NCBI GenBank assembly: GCA_023213395.1
Contig: CM041465.1
Span: forward strand, 232,755,741 to 232,819,740
Length of the DNA stretch: 64,000 nucleotides
DNA from: Cycas panzhihuaensis
Lineage: Eukaryota; Cycadophyta
Direction: 5' to 3'
The position numbers were made by a program, and so were the translations under genes. Positions within the stretch are counted from its first letter, which is position 1; each line of letters begins with the position of its first letter. This document shows positions 11,920 through 22,491 of the stretch, piece after piece. The notes below the pieces were generated by a model that saw only the letters and a list, made by a program, of their open reading frames with translations, had not been told where the DNA came from and did not search any database.

Positions 11920-12416
11920 TGTGTGTGGGTTAATAGAAGATTGTTTGACAAAGGTACAATAGACAATAATGATCATGATCATGATCACAATGAAGTAATG
12001 GATTGTGATCATATCAAGGATTGCAATCATGATTGCGATCACACCGAGGATTGCAATCTTTAGCCATGAACAATGAAAAATGGCAACCATGTAGTTATTT
12101 TATCGTTTTGGAATAGAATGACAGTCATAATTGTTTGACCACATAAATGTAATATTAGTGCAGTAGTTGCAGTAGCATTAGTAATGTATAGGATCTTTCC
12201 ATTGTAAATATGACTAGCTAGCTTACCAATGAGACTTTTAGCTCTTATTTTATATCATGTATTGTTTAGGGGCTACATCTGGTCCTAAAAGAACCAGATG
12301 TAGTTCCCTCTTCTGATTAGTAGAAGTAATTGATTCTACATCAATCTAATGTATGGAATTTCTATGTTCTAAGCAAATTAGGTAGGGTGAGTTACAGTTA
12401 GGTCGAAGAAGACACA
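11920..12416 (+). repeat. K 5' LTR
   Basis: Starts TGTGTGTGGG, ends GACACA directly before a tRNA-Glu-type primer site. It carries GATCATGATC and GATTGCAATC repeats (11965-12060) and a hairpin with arms CTACATCTGGT / ACCAGATGTAG at 12273-12303. The G3 LTR has similar motifs and hairpin in the opposite orientation. The left edge is inferred by comparison with G3 and not by a target duplication. Confidence 0.55.
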
Positions 12417-12417
12417 T

Positions 12418-12429
12418 TGGTTCAATTGC
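12418..12429 (+). promoter_or_regulatory. K primer binding site (degenerate tRNA-Glu type)
   Basis: TGGTTCAATTGC, 10 of 12 bases equal to TGGTTCCGTTGC of H1. Confidence 0.55.
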
Positions 12430-12483
12430 TTTTCGACTCAATGCAGGCAAAAATGCAATAAGGGGTGGGCATCTGAGGCTAGA

Positions 12484-13013
12484 TTGAGAGTGGGTCTTCC
12501 CATGCCACCAGAACATGACTCAGAAAGAAACGCTGAAGTGTGAGAGGAGCAAAGGATTCATTGGACAAAAGAAAGGGCACAAAGAAGGATACACAGACCT
12601 TGTTTTATTATCCCACAAAAGAGGTAGTCAAAGAGGAGACACCTATGGGGCAAGCTAAAGGAGAAAAAGGCAACCCCACAAGTGATTGTACAAAATGAGA
12701 GTTTTGTAAAAAGTGAATAATAAGAAGCCCTAGTTTGAATCAGAGACACAAATAGAAGAATATAAAGATTTCTTGGGGAGAGGGCATAGGGGTGTAGTGG
12801 AGAAAGATGTCATAAATTCAAGCACAAAAATGTCATCAAGCTTAGGTATGCCATCAGATTCTAGTACATCAGATAGAGAAATGGTTCAAACTTTGGTAGA
12901 AAATCGAAGCATGTCCAGTAGGGGTTAGGAGCATCCCACCTCAAAAGAATGAACACCATTTAGTCATCACAAGAATCCTCTGCATGTAGGAATGGGTGAA
13001 AAGTTTGTGGGTT
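12484..13013 (+). pseudogene. K gag, N-terminal part
   Basis: Stop-interrupted frame beginning near MPPEHDSERNAEV, then a lysine/glutamate-rich stretch and a serine-rich tail (SSTKMSSSLGMPSDSSTSD near 12830). The gags of G1 and H2 also begin MPP and are highly charged. The frame is cut at 13013 by J and should resume at 22129. Identification rests on position after LTR and primer site and on composition. Confidence 0.5.
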
Positions 13014-13540
13014 TGTAGCATTATCAAAATAAAAGAAGAAGTTAGTTTTATAAGGGGAATTTATTATAATGTAGTTGGTTTTTTGAAGAATTAAAAGAAG
13101 AATCATTTATTTTATTTTATTATGAAGTTAGTTTTTGGAGGAAAAAATAAGAGATTGGTCTTTGAAGGCTATAAATAGAGTAGCCTCCCTCATTTGTAAA
13201 TCAATCTTAGAGAATTTTGTTATGTGGTATAATGGTTTTGTGTCATTAGCGCCTTGGGCTTGCTCGAGGATTGTGCCCGCCTCGAAGAGGGTTGCCATTG
13301 CTGAACATTGTAATTAGGTTTTGTTATAATTTTTATTATTACTATGAATTATGTTATTTGAATGATCTACTGTTTGATGAAGTAAATTATCTTTGGTGGA
13401 AATTTTGTTTGGAATAATTTCTATTGTAAATGTATGATATTTACTGTGAATATATGCAATATTGTGATATATTGTGAGTATTGCTATTATCTGCTGGAAT
13501 TATTGCTTCTGTTTGTTGTTTTTGAGAAAGGCCCGCTACA
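13014..13540 (+). repeat. J 5' LTR
   Basis: TGTAGCATTATC at the left, GCCCGCTACA at the right. A CTATAAATAG TATA box lies near 13170. Confidence 0.88.
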
Positions 13541-13542
13541 AC

Positions 13543-13555
13543 TAGTATCAGAGTC
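13543..13555 (+). promoter_or_regulatory. J primer binding site (degenerate tRNA-iMet)
   Basis: TAGTATCAGAGTC compares with TGGTATCAGAGC; it lies two bases after the LTR. Confidence 0.7.
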
Positions 13556-14851
13556 AAACCTGCTATGGTTTATTTGATTTGTACTAGTTCAAACCCTAGT
13601 TGCATTAGGGAGATTGCCAAATAAGCGGCAACAGAATCTGTCCATCGATTACACTAATATCAAGGCATTGTCCGTGGTGAGTGGTTCACCTTAGTTCGAG
13701 GGTGAACAAACATAATAAGGGAGCCAAAGTGAAGATCAGCTTGGTCTGGGCCTGCTTCAGCCAATTTGAGGTCATTTCACCGCCCAGACTCCTTTTAAGT
13801 GCCCTAGTTCGAAGAGATAAATTATTTCACTATTGTTGGTCATTGATTGATCTAGGAATACTTTACTTTCTAGAGATTAGCCCATTGATCTGCCTCACGT
13901 GAAGAGTAAGTGCTTGCGTTTGTCCTGTTTTGACCTTTGTTTAAGACTATTGTGAATGCGGTTATAGTTGCATCGCGTGAAGATCTCCATGGGAAGTTAG
14001 TTGTCTGTGGAATTTGGGGCCTGCGCTTGAAAAGTACTCTGTTGTCTGGTTTTGTGGCTTTTTACAACTGGTATTTGTAGTCACATATGCTTATTCCTCA
14101 CACGCACGTCAAGATGCACAGGCAACCAAAACACACAAACACTGAGGCATCGATATATTCATAATTACACACAAGTGCACAGGCAACCATAGGCACAATC
14201 ACATATTTGCAAGCCATAAAGGAAGACCATGCGTGCGCACTAACACCAAAAGGCATAACTTGGGAATCATAGGGAGAAAGGTCAATTCAAAGTTGCTTGT
14301 GCTCGAGAGGAAATCACATTACTTGAGAAGGGCCAATGATTGTAGTTGTGCAGAGGCGATCAAAAGAGTCTGTTGAAATAGTCGAGTTATGTTAATCCAT
14401 CAACAATTGATTTATAACATAGCCCTAACAACCAAGCATGCGATCCACCGATCGAGAGATAGAGAAATATACTCTCTCAAAAGAAAAGAAATATATACTT
14501 ATTACATAGTTTTATTAAATTAAGTTATGTTGAGTTTTTCTTTGGAGTCCGTAGCCCCTTAAAGATCTAGTTAGTGGTCACTTGATGATTTCAGGTGATC
14601 AGGGGTTAAAGTTTAAAGGGGATTCAAAATTTCCTTTTATTTTATTTTATTTTTAAATTTAATTGCAAAATAGGGCACCCAGACATTTTCGTCCATATCT
14701 TGAGCTATGGGTGTTAGATTGCAGTGTTGTCTAAACCATTGGATTTTTGGTTCAAAGACATTTGTAATGAGTAGTCATATGTGATAGTTTAGACTAGCAA
14801 AAGATATAGGTTTTTATCATTGAAGTTACAACTTCTAGATAAACAAGAAAA

Positions 14852-15400
14852 ATGGACTTAGAACATTTTGATCTTGATGAAGGCACCGATATCATGAAAT
14901 GGCTACAAAGGGTTGAAACACTTAATAAATTCACAAGGGATACTGACATTGAAGAATATGGAGCATATATGAAATTTGTTTTGCAGGGGAAAACTCTTGA
15001 ATGGTGTAGCAAACCAAAAATATTCAACGATTGGGTATGGTTTAAATTGATGTTAATGAGCAAGCCATGGATCTGAAATCAAGATGAGTAGATTCAAATA
15101 GCACACAGGCAGGAACCAAAAGATAGTTCGACAAATAAGGAACGAGAAGAGGCCACTCTTGATGAAGGTGAGGACAAAAAGGGATCGAATTACATGCAGT
15201 GTAAAAAATCAAGCAATGAGGAATTCACACACATAGACGAAGAGATTGAGTAGACAAGGGAGCAGGATTTAGATGGCCAAGAAGAACCCGTCCAATGCTA
15301 TGAAGAGGAACCTAAGCAGCATGGGGAAGAGTCCATGCAATCAAGCAAATCCCACAAGGTGCTGGGCATGGTTCTTAATACTGTTTTGCACATGCATATT
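14852..15400 (+). pseudogene. J gag-like ORF
   Basis: A 74-codon frame starts at 14852 and contains GTDIMKWLQRVETLNKF and VLQGKTLEWCS, the pattern of a retrotransposon capsid domain (hydrophobic helix, then L-x-G-x-x-x-x-W). After two stops near 15075 the same frame continues as an acidic tail (GEDKKGSNYMQ, DGQEEPVQCYEEEP) to about 15400. No zinc knuckle is seen. It is the only protein-coding trace in J, so J would have needed enzymes in trans. Confidence 0.55.
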
Positions 15401-16324
15401 TCATTTGGTAGTTTTATCTATCCTCTCTCTTTTCCAAATTTGGTAGCAATAGAAAAGCCATAGTTAGCCATAATCCTAATCCTCTTCAGTCTAGTTTCTT
15501 CGTAGGACAAATCCAAATTCCCCTTTGCAATCCTAGCTCGTCCCTTTATTTGCATCCTCCTTCAACCCCTATAAACCTTCCTGAACAGGGTATTCTACAA
15601 CCTCAATACATTCATCAGGTTTCATCCCTTAATATTACCCTCTATAGAACCCTACCTCATCCTCCCCAATCCTCTTCATTTCTGTACTACCAATGTTTGT
15701 TTTTTCCATCAAGTCTTTCATTTTGTCTGGATATGATTTCTAAAAACATGTTAAAGTTTTTTTTTCTTTCCATAAAGAACGTCTATCACTAATTCTTCGT
15801 CCATCTTTCTTTCCAAAGAAGTGTTGCGGTCCAACAAAATTCGCACAAATTCTCATCTCCATCTAGGCATATTCCAAAATTTTCTTCTTATGCTTTTAAA
15901 GCTATGCTTAATCTTAATTCATAATCCGGCCTCCTTTTTTTTTTTTTTTCTCACAATAAGCAATCATCAATCCATGAACCTTACAATCAATTCTTTTCAC
16001 AAAAGCTTCACTTCTCTTCCCCAAAACCATCCCATTTGAAAACAAAATGTGCAAACATAAGGCAAGACTAGGATGAGACATCTGAGATACCTCATAGGTC
16101 CCAGAATCCTTCCAATTCAGAACAATATACAATATGTACTTGGTTCTAGGAACAAACATCGGCAAATTCAAGACGCCTGCAAGCAAAGTTCTGTAGAAGA
16201 TGCAAGATCAAGCCAAATTTTTATGACATGCAAGATCTAGCAAGTGGTGGTTGGAAGATTAGACTGAGCTACAAGCAATTCTCAATACTTCGAGAGCAAA
16301 GTATCATTTTAAGAGGAGGGGAAA
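15401..16324 (+). other. J internal non-coding part and purine tract
   Basis: Pyrimidine-rich sequence without a credible frame, then A-rich sequence ending in the purine tract AAGAGGAGGGGAAA (16311-16324) directly against the 3' LTR, as expected for plus-strand priming. Confidence 0.7.
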
Positions 16325-16555
16325 TGTAGCATTCACAAAATAAAAGAAGAGGTCAGTTTTATAAGGGGAATTTATTATGATGAAGTCGGAATTTTGAAGA
16401 ATTAAAAGAAGAATCATTTATTTTATTTTACTACGAAGTTGATTATTGGAGGGAAAAATAAGAGATTGGTTTTTCAAGGCTATAAATAGAGTACTCTCCC
16501 TGATTTATAAATCAATCTTGGAGAATTTTGTTATGTGGTATAATGGCCTTGTGTC
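16325..16555 (+). repeat. J 3' LTR, left part
   Basis: Matches the first 231 bases of the J 5' LTR; interrupted at GTGTC by H1. Confidence 0.88.
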
Positions 16556-17274
16556 TGTTGCGATTATATTTGACACCATACGTTCGAGGAGAGGAACAGA
16601 TGAAGAACTAGTAGTTATTTTGGCAGAACAGTCAACTGGTGTGCATTCGGGATAGGGAATGGACAATGTAGAGCCGAAAATGCAGTCCATTCCATCATAG
16701 GAACGGATACTGTGCAACAAGAACGCGCAAAGCGAGAAAGGAACGAATCTTTGGGCCGGAAGGAGCGGCAGACGGCGGAGGAATGTAGCAAGCAAACAGG
16801 AATGGTTGTGGTACGAAGAGGGCACGTGGACAGTCATATGGACAAACAGATGATTAAACATTAACAAAGGGATTAAGGCTGAATAGGCATCCATTCGGGA
16901 AAAGGAATGGTTGTGATTGTAGATGCAACCATTCCAAAATAAGAATGCATAATGTATATAAACACATCCATTCATTAGGATGGATGTGAGAGTAGTCGAT
17001 GATTCCAGTGATGCGTGATGCAGTATGGTTGACCAGTCAGACTGAATGGACCTTGTATGATGTAATCTTGACTATTGTCAAATACAATAAGAGAGTTACG
17101 TGGACAATTATGTGTATTTATTGAGGAATGCACGAGGAATGTATGTTATCTATGGACTTATGTGGCTTTATTAGTAACGAATATGTATGCTGACCACTTG
17201 CACACACTGTAGACTATGGTGGAAATCCTTGACAAGTGAAGATTTGTAATAGGGAGTAATCATTTTAGTCAACA
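16556..17274 (+). repeat. H1 5' LTR
   Basis: Starts TGTTGCGATT, ends GTCAACA. TATATAAA at 16955-16962 is the TATA box; GTGAGAG begins at 16986, where transcription would be expected to start. U3 contains repeated GGAATGGTTG and GAACGAAT motifs. Confidence 0.92.
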
Positions 17275-17275
17275 T

Positions 17276-17288
17276 TGGTTCCGTTGCC
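17276..17288 (+). promoter_or_regulatory. H1 primer binding site (tRNA-Glu)
   Basis: TGGTTCCGTTGCC is complementary to the 3' end GGCAACGGAACCA of plant tRNA-Glu as I remember it, a 13-base match. Confidence 0.75.
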
Positions 17289-17346
17289 TAAGTCCACTAA
17301 GGAGAGGAAAGAGAAACCGAAAAATTCATGTGCAAAAAACAAGTCA

Positions 17347-17397
17347 CCCTAGTTGTCACAGTGATGGAAGGCTTTAACTAAGCCTAGACAGCCAGGG
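17347..17397 (+). promoter_or_regulatory. H1 leader stem-loop before gag
   Basis: Outer arms CCCTAGTTGTC (17347-17357) and GACAGCCAGGG (17387-17397) pair with one G-U and one mismatch; an inner hairpin AGGCTT / AAGCCT has loop TAACT. The structure ends 10 bases before the former gag start. The same structure occurs in G1 and H2. Confidence 0.75.
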
Positions 17398-17407
17398 GGA
17401 CCTTCCA

Positions 17408-19349
17408 ATTCCACCTAAACAACCTTCGAAGGCAGAGGAGTCACAAGCCAAACCTTAGGAAATACTAGAATCAAGTAGGCAGAGAGCCTTAAGATGGTCC
17501 TGAGAGAAGAAGATAAGGAGAGCAAGGAGATTAAGTGTTAAAAAGAAAGAAGACCAAAATGAGTCAGTTGAAGGATCTGAGGCAAGTGGAGCCTAGACAC
17601 TACGGGGAATAGGAAATACAGGCTGAGGAGAGCCCATGACAATCACACTTGCTCCAAGGAAATATTATAATGAAGGGAAGGCTGTGAAACAAGAGGAAGA
17701 AGAAACAAATAATCTCGAGATGGAACAAAGTTTAGACTCTACTCCGAAGGACTTGAGTGGTAATGAGGAAAAGACAAAGGAAGGTCCCCAGGCACATTGG
17801 AAAAATCACTTAATTAGACAACTTTCGAAGATCCACTGGAGGGAAACGGGGATCAGTCATACATAATAACAACTCCGATGGCGACAAAAATACTAGGAGT
17901 ACCAGGGATCATCCAACTAAAATCACCAATACGCAATCCTTTGTTCGCCAAGGAGACTCTACAAGAAGTTTCCCAAAGTGAAGGCAACAACCCCACCGCA
18001 AAAGGAAGGGAAGAAAGATAGGTCTGCAATGGTGCACCATAGAGAATTTGGAAAACTCATTTTTGATGATTCAACTGATGCTGCGGAACACATCTACTTA
18101 TTCTAGAGATTAATTAATCTCGAAAAATTCACAGATGAAGTTAAAGAGAGTTTTGCATATTCATTAAGAGGTGTACCATTAGCGTGGTATAAGCAACTAG
18201 ACCAACACAAATCATGGAATGAGATAAAAAAGGAGTTTGAAACAAGATTTTTGAAATATAGAAACAATGATATTATAGAGTTAACATTAAGGGAGATACA
18301 ACAAAAGCTAGGAGAGTCGGTCATGACCTATATTAGCAGAATAGACATGATCGCTGCTGCTATGACCAACAATGAGAATATTATGGGCTTAAGCATGCTT
18401 ACCTTTTTCGTGAATGTGCTAAACGCTAAGCTAAGAAATGCAATGGCATCCCATCCATTGAAATCATATAAACATGCATAAGAGTTGGCCTTGGACTTTG
18501 AAAAGGAGATAGATACTAAGAGGATAGCTTATGACCCCTTGGTGGTAAGTTTACAAGAAGAGATCAATGAATTGAAGACAGAATTTGAATAGACCACTAT
18601 TCTAAATGACTAAGACAGAGGAAAACACGAAAATAGAAGCCTTAAGAAAAGAGGTGGCTAGGTTAAAGTTAAAACACCAGGATAACCCCAAGGAAGATTC
18701 CAAAACACATCGAGGTAAAGAACCCCCGATTGAGAAATGGTGCTATATTTGAGAGGAAAACACCCACACCACAAAGGAGTGTGAATGTAATGCGAGAAAT
18801 CGCAAACAGAACGCTTGGTGCCATATCTGCAACCAAGGAACACATAGCACGCGAGATTGTTACTTCAACACCAGAGGTTTCAATGCTCGAGGAAGAGGGC
18901 GAGGAAGAAACATTGGAATTGCTCGTACAATCTATACAAGCAGAACTCAACTGGAGAATCCAAGAAAGAAACCTCTGGTGGGTAGATGTTTGATATGTTT
19001 GGAATATGGGCATTGGAAGTTAGCTTGTCCTATAGCGAAAATTAAGAAAGAATGCCCATACTTGTGTAAGAACTGCAGACCAAGCACTCACACAACTGAG
19101 GAGTGCAAAGGCAAGGGTAAGGCCTTAAATGGGGTAACAATTATACCCAGATCTCCAAAGAACATCAACTTGCAGAATCAAAGAAGTAAGGGAGAGAAAC
19201 ACTACCCTAGCCCAAAGGTGGGAATCAATTGCTTTGCTGCTACTAAGAAGGCTTTAGAAGATGCTGCCAGGGAAGGAGCGGCCAAAACTCTATCGTTAGG
19301 AAAACCAAAGATTAAGCGAGTATATCAGAGGAAAAACAAAGTAACATAA
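17408..19349 (+). pseudogene. H1 gag with four zinc knuckles
   Basis: The start codon position has ATT (17408) where G1 and H2 have ATG. A charged N-terminal part (17636-17866) matches H2 gag. A capsid part around 18150-18500 contains SLRGVPLAWYKQL and ESVMTYISRIDMI. Four CCHC knuckles follow: 18741-18782 (second Cys replaced by a stop), 18819-18860 (CHICNQGTHSTRDC), 18987-19028 (CLICLEYGHWKLAC) and 19065-19106 (CKNCRPSTHTTEEC), with an RGRGRGR segment between the second and third. Several stops and frame changes break the gene. Gag forms the particle and the knuckles bind element RNA; four is unusual for plant Ty3 elements, as far as I know. Confidence 0.85.
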
Positions 19350-19603
19350 GTGCAATCATTCAACAAAACTTTAGAAAATAATCTATGTGACTGAACTCCT
19401 AAATCGGAAGAACTTTTACAAAAAAGTTATACTAATGGAGGATTTAGTAAAACAACTAAAACTGACTATTTCGTTAGAAAATATGATAAAATGGTTTAAA
19501 GGAGGAGTAATTCACCCAATGGAAGCTATGCAAAATCTGAACAAGGTCAAATCCTTCATATGACCTTGACCCTTCAGTCAATAAGAGTATTCTAAGAATC
19601 ACA

Positions 19604-20299
19604 TTGCAAAACATCATTGTCGATGCAGGAAGTGAAGTGGTCCTTACCATGTCTGGGAAAAGAAAATATTCAATCGAGATGGTCCCAGACAATGCCTTGA
19701 GCACGACAATTGCTAGTGATGAGACATCATCGACATTTGAAGAAACAAACTGGTATCAAACAACAAAGGAAGTACACACCATGAACAATTTGCACAAGAA
19801 TGAGACCAATCATGACAGAGAATTTCACCTTGATAGCTCTTCTGATGAAGAGGGTACGAAGAGATTTATAAATTATTGGATGCGGGAATCTTATGAAGTT
19901 GACGTACCTTCTTTTCGTTGCAATCTACTCTCTTTTAGTGACATGGATAATAACAACAATTCTGAGAGTCGTAATACTACAAGTCATGATGGCAAAGGGG
20001 AAGATCAATTAAGGGACCATAAGAAGAAACCAACAAAGCATACCACACCAAGGAAAAGGCAAGAAATGACAAAGCACGATTGCCATGTCAAGACATTGTA
20101 TTTCAAAAAGGGTAATCAAGTATGGTGATTCAACAACAAATCCCAAACACCCTAGGGAGAATTAAAGATGCATTGGGAAGGCCCATATATGATTGAGAAG
20201 GTGTGCAAGAATGGCACTATCCAGTTGAAGAAACTAGCTAGCTACCTGTCGCCTGAAATGGTCAAGGGCAGTAAACTCAAACCCTATCATAGCTAGGGA
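19604..20299 (+). pseudogene. H1 deleted pol: protease remnant joined to integrase end
   Basis: The frame opens with IIVDAGSEV, the expected protease active-site region (D-x-G-S), but jumps directly to LTMSGKRKYSIEM, which in G1 lies after the protease. It continues through the linker (FINYWMRESYEV) and near 20020 jumps again to the integrase C-terminus: RKRQEMTKHDCHVKTLYFKKGNQVW, with a stop at 20128, then WEGPYMIEKVCKNGTIQLKK and a final stop at 20297-20299. Compared with G1, the protease body, the second gag-like domain, RT, RNase H and the integrase core are lost in at least two deletions. Confidence 0.82.
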
Positions 20300-20639
20300 G
20301 TGACAAATCCACCAGAGGAATCAGTTGGTTGTACTATAACGTGTTGTTTGAAGTTGAAGGCAAATAAGGTTGCCTTGGTACCGAAACATGATTAAGTTTG
20401 GTATGTAAAAAAAAAAAAGAAAAAAGAAAAACAGTAAAAAACGGAGAAAAAACTAATTGTAACTCATAAAAATCATACACCTAGACAAAAGTCAAATAAT
20501 ATTACACCTTGCATCCCAAGCTTGGAATATACCTAGGCAAAGAAAACTAGCGTATGATCAAAAAATAGATTAATATTATGCCAAGTGGTGCCCAAGATCT
20601 AGGAATGAAGCGTCAGGTCAAAGCAAAAATGGCCAAAAT
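20300..20639 (+). other. H1 pol-ORF3 spacer
   Basis: Non-coding, with a poly-A/AAAG run near 20410. The part with TTGTAACTCATAAAAATCATACAC near 20457 is recognisable in the H2 spacer (around 42850, opposite strand). Confidence 0.6.
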
Positions 20640-20985
20640 ATTGAAATGGGTACATCATAAGCCAGGGACCTCTTTTCCACTTCGATAAAAGCAGGCAGCC
20701 AGAAGGGGCTAAAAAAGAAGTAGAGAAGAACCAGAAATAGAGGAGCTACCAAAGGAATGGGAAATAGAGCTCCCATAGACAGTTTTGGAACCAAGGGAAG
20801 GTTCCTCACAGACACCCTTAAGTGAAAAGGGTACACAAATTGTTTAGCTCTTGGAAGAATTGGAAGAAGGATACAAGGCACAAATAATGGAGTTACAAGA
20901 GAAAATTAAAGAGAAAGATGCAATAATAGCCACCTTAACACAGATCAACGAGGACATGTTGAGAGCTACCAAGTCAACATACTAA
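20640..20985 (+). pseudogene. H1 ORF3, C-terminal remnant
   Basis: A proline/glutamate-rich part, a stop near 20847, then LLEELEEGYKAQIMELQ and KEKDAIIATLTQINEDM. The last block is nearly identical to the ORF3 ends of G1 (23385-23594) and H2 (34014-34217) and has heptad spacing typical of a coiled coil. The N-terminal two thirds of ORF3 are deleted. Confidence 0.75.
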
Positions 20986-21013
20986 CTAGGACTGCAGGGG
21001 CAACCCTAATATC

Positions 21014-21078
21014 AAAGAGGGGGAAGGATGAGAAAGCATAAAAATTTTGAATTTTTGAAATTGAGCATGAATGCTCAA
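21014..21078 (+). promoter_or_regulatory. H1 displaced purine tract and palindrome
   Basis: Purine tract at 21014-21036 (AAAGAGGGGGAAGGATGAG start) lies 66 bases before the LTR. An AT-rich run and the palindrome TTGAGCA-TGAA-TGCTCAA (21061-21078) intervene. The 24 bases next to the LTR (GTTGACCCCAGATAAA end) are not purine-rich. Confidence 0.75.
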
Positions 21079-21102
21079 CCATTTTTGTTGACCCCAGATA
21101 AA

Positions 21103-21822
21103 TGTTGCGATTATATTTGACACTATACATTTGGGGAGAGGAACGAATGAAGAACCAACAGTTATTTTGGCAGAATAGTCAACTGGTGTGCATTCGAGAC
21201 AGGGAATGGATAGTGTAGAGCTGGAAATGCAGTCCATTCTATCACAGGAACAGATACTGTGCAGTAGGAATACACTAAATAGTGAACGAACAAACGTTGG
21301 ACAAAAGAAACGAATGTTGAGCGGAGGAACGCAACAAGCAGATAGGAATGGTTGTGGTACGAAGAGGATGCGTGGACAGTCGTACGGATGAACGTATGAT
21401 TAAACATTAACAAAGGGATTAGGGCTGAACAAGCATCCATTCGGAAAAACGAATGGTTGCGATTGTAGACGCAACTGTTTTGAAGCAGGAATGCATAGTG
21501 TATATAAACACATCCACTCATTGGGATGGATGTGATAGTGGAGTCAATGATTTCAGGGGTACCTAATATGGAACGGTTGACCAGTTAGACCGAATGGACC
21601 TTGTATGATGGAATCTTGACTATTGTCTAATAAAATAAGAGAGTTACATGGACAATTATGTGTATTTATTGAGGAATACATGAGGAATGTATGTTATCTA
21701 TGGACTTATGTGGATTGATTAGTGACGAATATGTATGTTGACCACTTGCACACACACTAGACTACAGTGGAAACCTTTGACAAGTGAAGATTTGTAATAG
21801 GGAGCAACAAATTCAATCAACA
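21103..21822 (+). repeat. H1 3' LTR
   Basis: Collinear with 16556-17274; ends ATCAACA before the GTGTC target copy. TATATAAA lies near 21500. Confidence 0.92.
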
Positions 21823-21827
21823 GTGTC

Positions 21828-22123
21828 ATTAGGGCCTTGGGCTTGTTGGAGGATCGCCCCTGCCTCGAAGAGGGTTACCATTGCTGAATGTTGTAATCAG
21901 GTTGTGTTATAGTTTTTATCATTACTATGAATTATTTTATTTGAATGATCTACTGTTTGATGAAGCAAATTATCTCTACTAGAAATTCTGTTTGGAATAA
22001 TTTCTGCTGTAAATATATGATATTTGCTTTGAATATATGAAATACTGTGATATGTTGTGAGTATTGTTATTATCTGTTGGAATTATTGCTTCTATTTGTT
22101 GTTCTTGAGAAACGCCCACTACA
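21828..22123 (+). repeat. J 3' LTR, right part
   Basis: Completes the J LTR after H1 and the duplicated GTGTC; ends ACTACA. Matches the right part of 13014-13540 including CCTCGAAGAGGGTT. Confidence 0.87.
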
Positions 22124-22128
22124 AGGTT

Positions 22129-22491
22129 CAGTTTTGATAGGCCCATTGCTAGGAACCAGTGCTTCACTTGGTGGAAGGGGGGGTTGCATTTACCCCAGTG
22201 GTGGGTAATAATTTATTTGGTGTTATGAGTAATCAAATACCCACAAGAAGTATTGTATCACTAGGATGGGGTAGTATATCTCCCCTAAGAGGTTTTCGAG
22301 AGGGAAATTCAATACCTGGAGGAGGCATTGGAAGGGGCAATGTATCACCATGAGGAGGCAATTCACAACCAAGAGGAGGGTGGGCAAGAGGCAATGTGCT
22401 AGGTGGTTGAACATAGTCCACAACCCCTTATGTGATTTTACAAAATGATGCAATCTTTGGAACCTAAGTATGACGGGTCAGGAGACCTTGC
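22129..22491 (+). pseudogene. K gag, middle part
   Basis: Continuation of K after J. A glycine/arginine/asparagine-rich stretch (GGGIGRGNVSP, GGWARGNVLGG) is followed in a shifted frame by MMQSLEPKYDGSGDLAN, similar to the start of retrotransposon capsid domains. Cut at CTTGC by G1 and resumed at 33003. Confidence 0.5.

Larger units (their letters stand above)
16556..21822 (+). mobile_element. H1, internally deleted Ty3 element
   Basis: LTRs of 719 and 720 bases, perfect pentamer target duplication GTGTC (16551-16555 and 21823-21827), tRNA-Glu primer site, gag with four zinc knuckles, a remnant of protease fused to the end of integrase, and the C-terminal end of ORF3. RT, RNase H and the integrase core are absent, so H1 cannot move by itself. 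It is the same family as H2 but on the opposite strand. It lies in J's 3' LTR, so it is younger than J. Confidence 0.92.
13014..22123 (+). mobile_element. J, non-autonomous LTR element interrupted by H1
   Basis: LTRs of 527 bases at 13014-13540 and, split by H1, 16325-16555 plus 21828-22123 (also 527 bases when joined). The ends TGTAGC and GCTACA are an inverted pair. Flanking pentamers GGGTT and AGGTT are an imperfect target duplication. Without H1 the element is about 3.8 kb and has only a gag-like relic, no protease, integrase or RT, so it fits the LARD class of elements mobilised by others. The LTRs share motifs with L. It sits in K gag. Confidence 0.85.
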
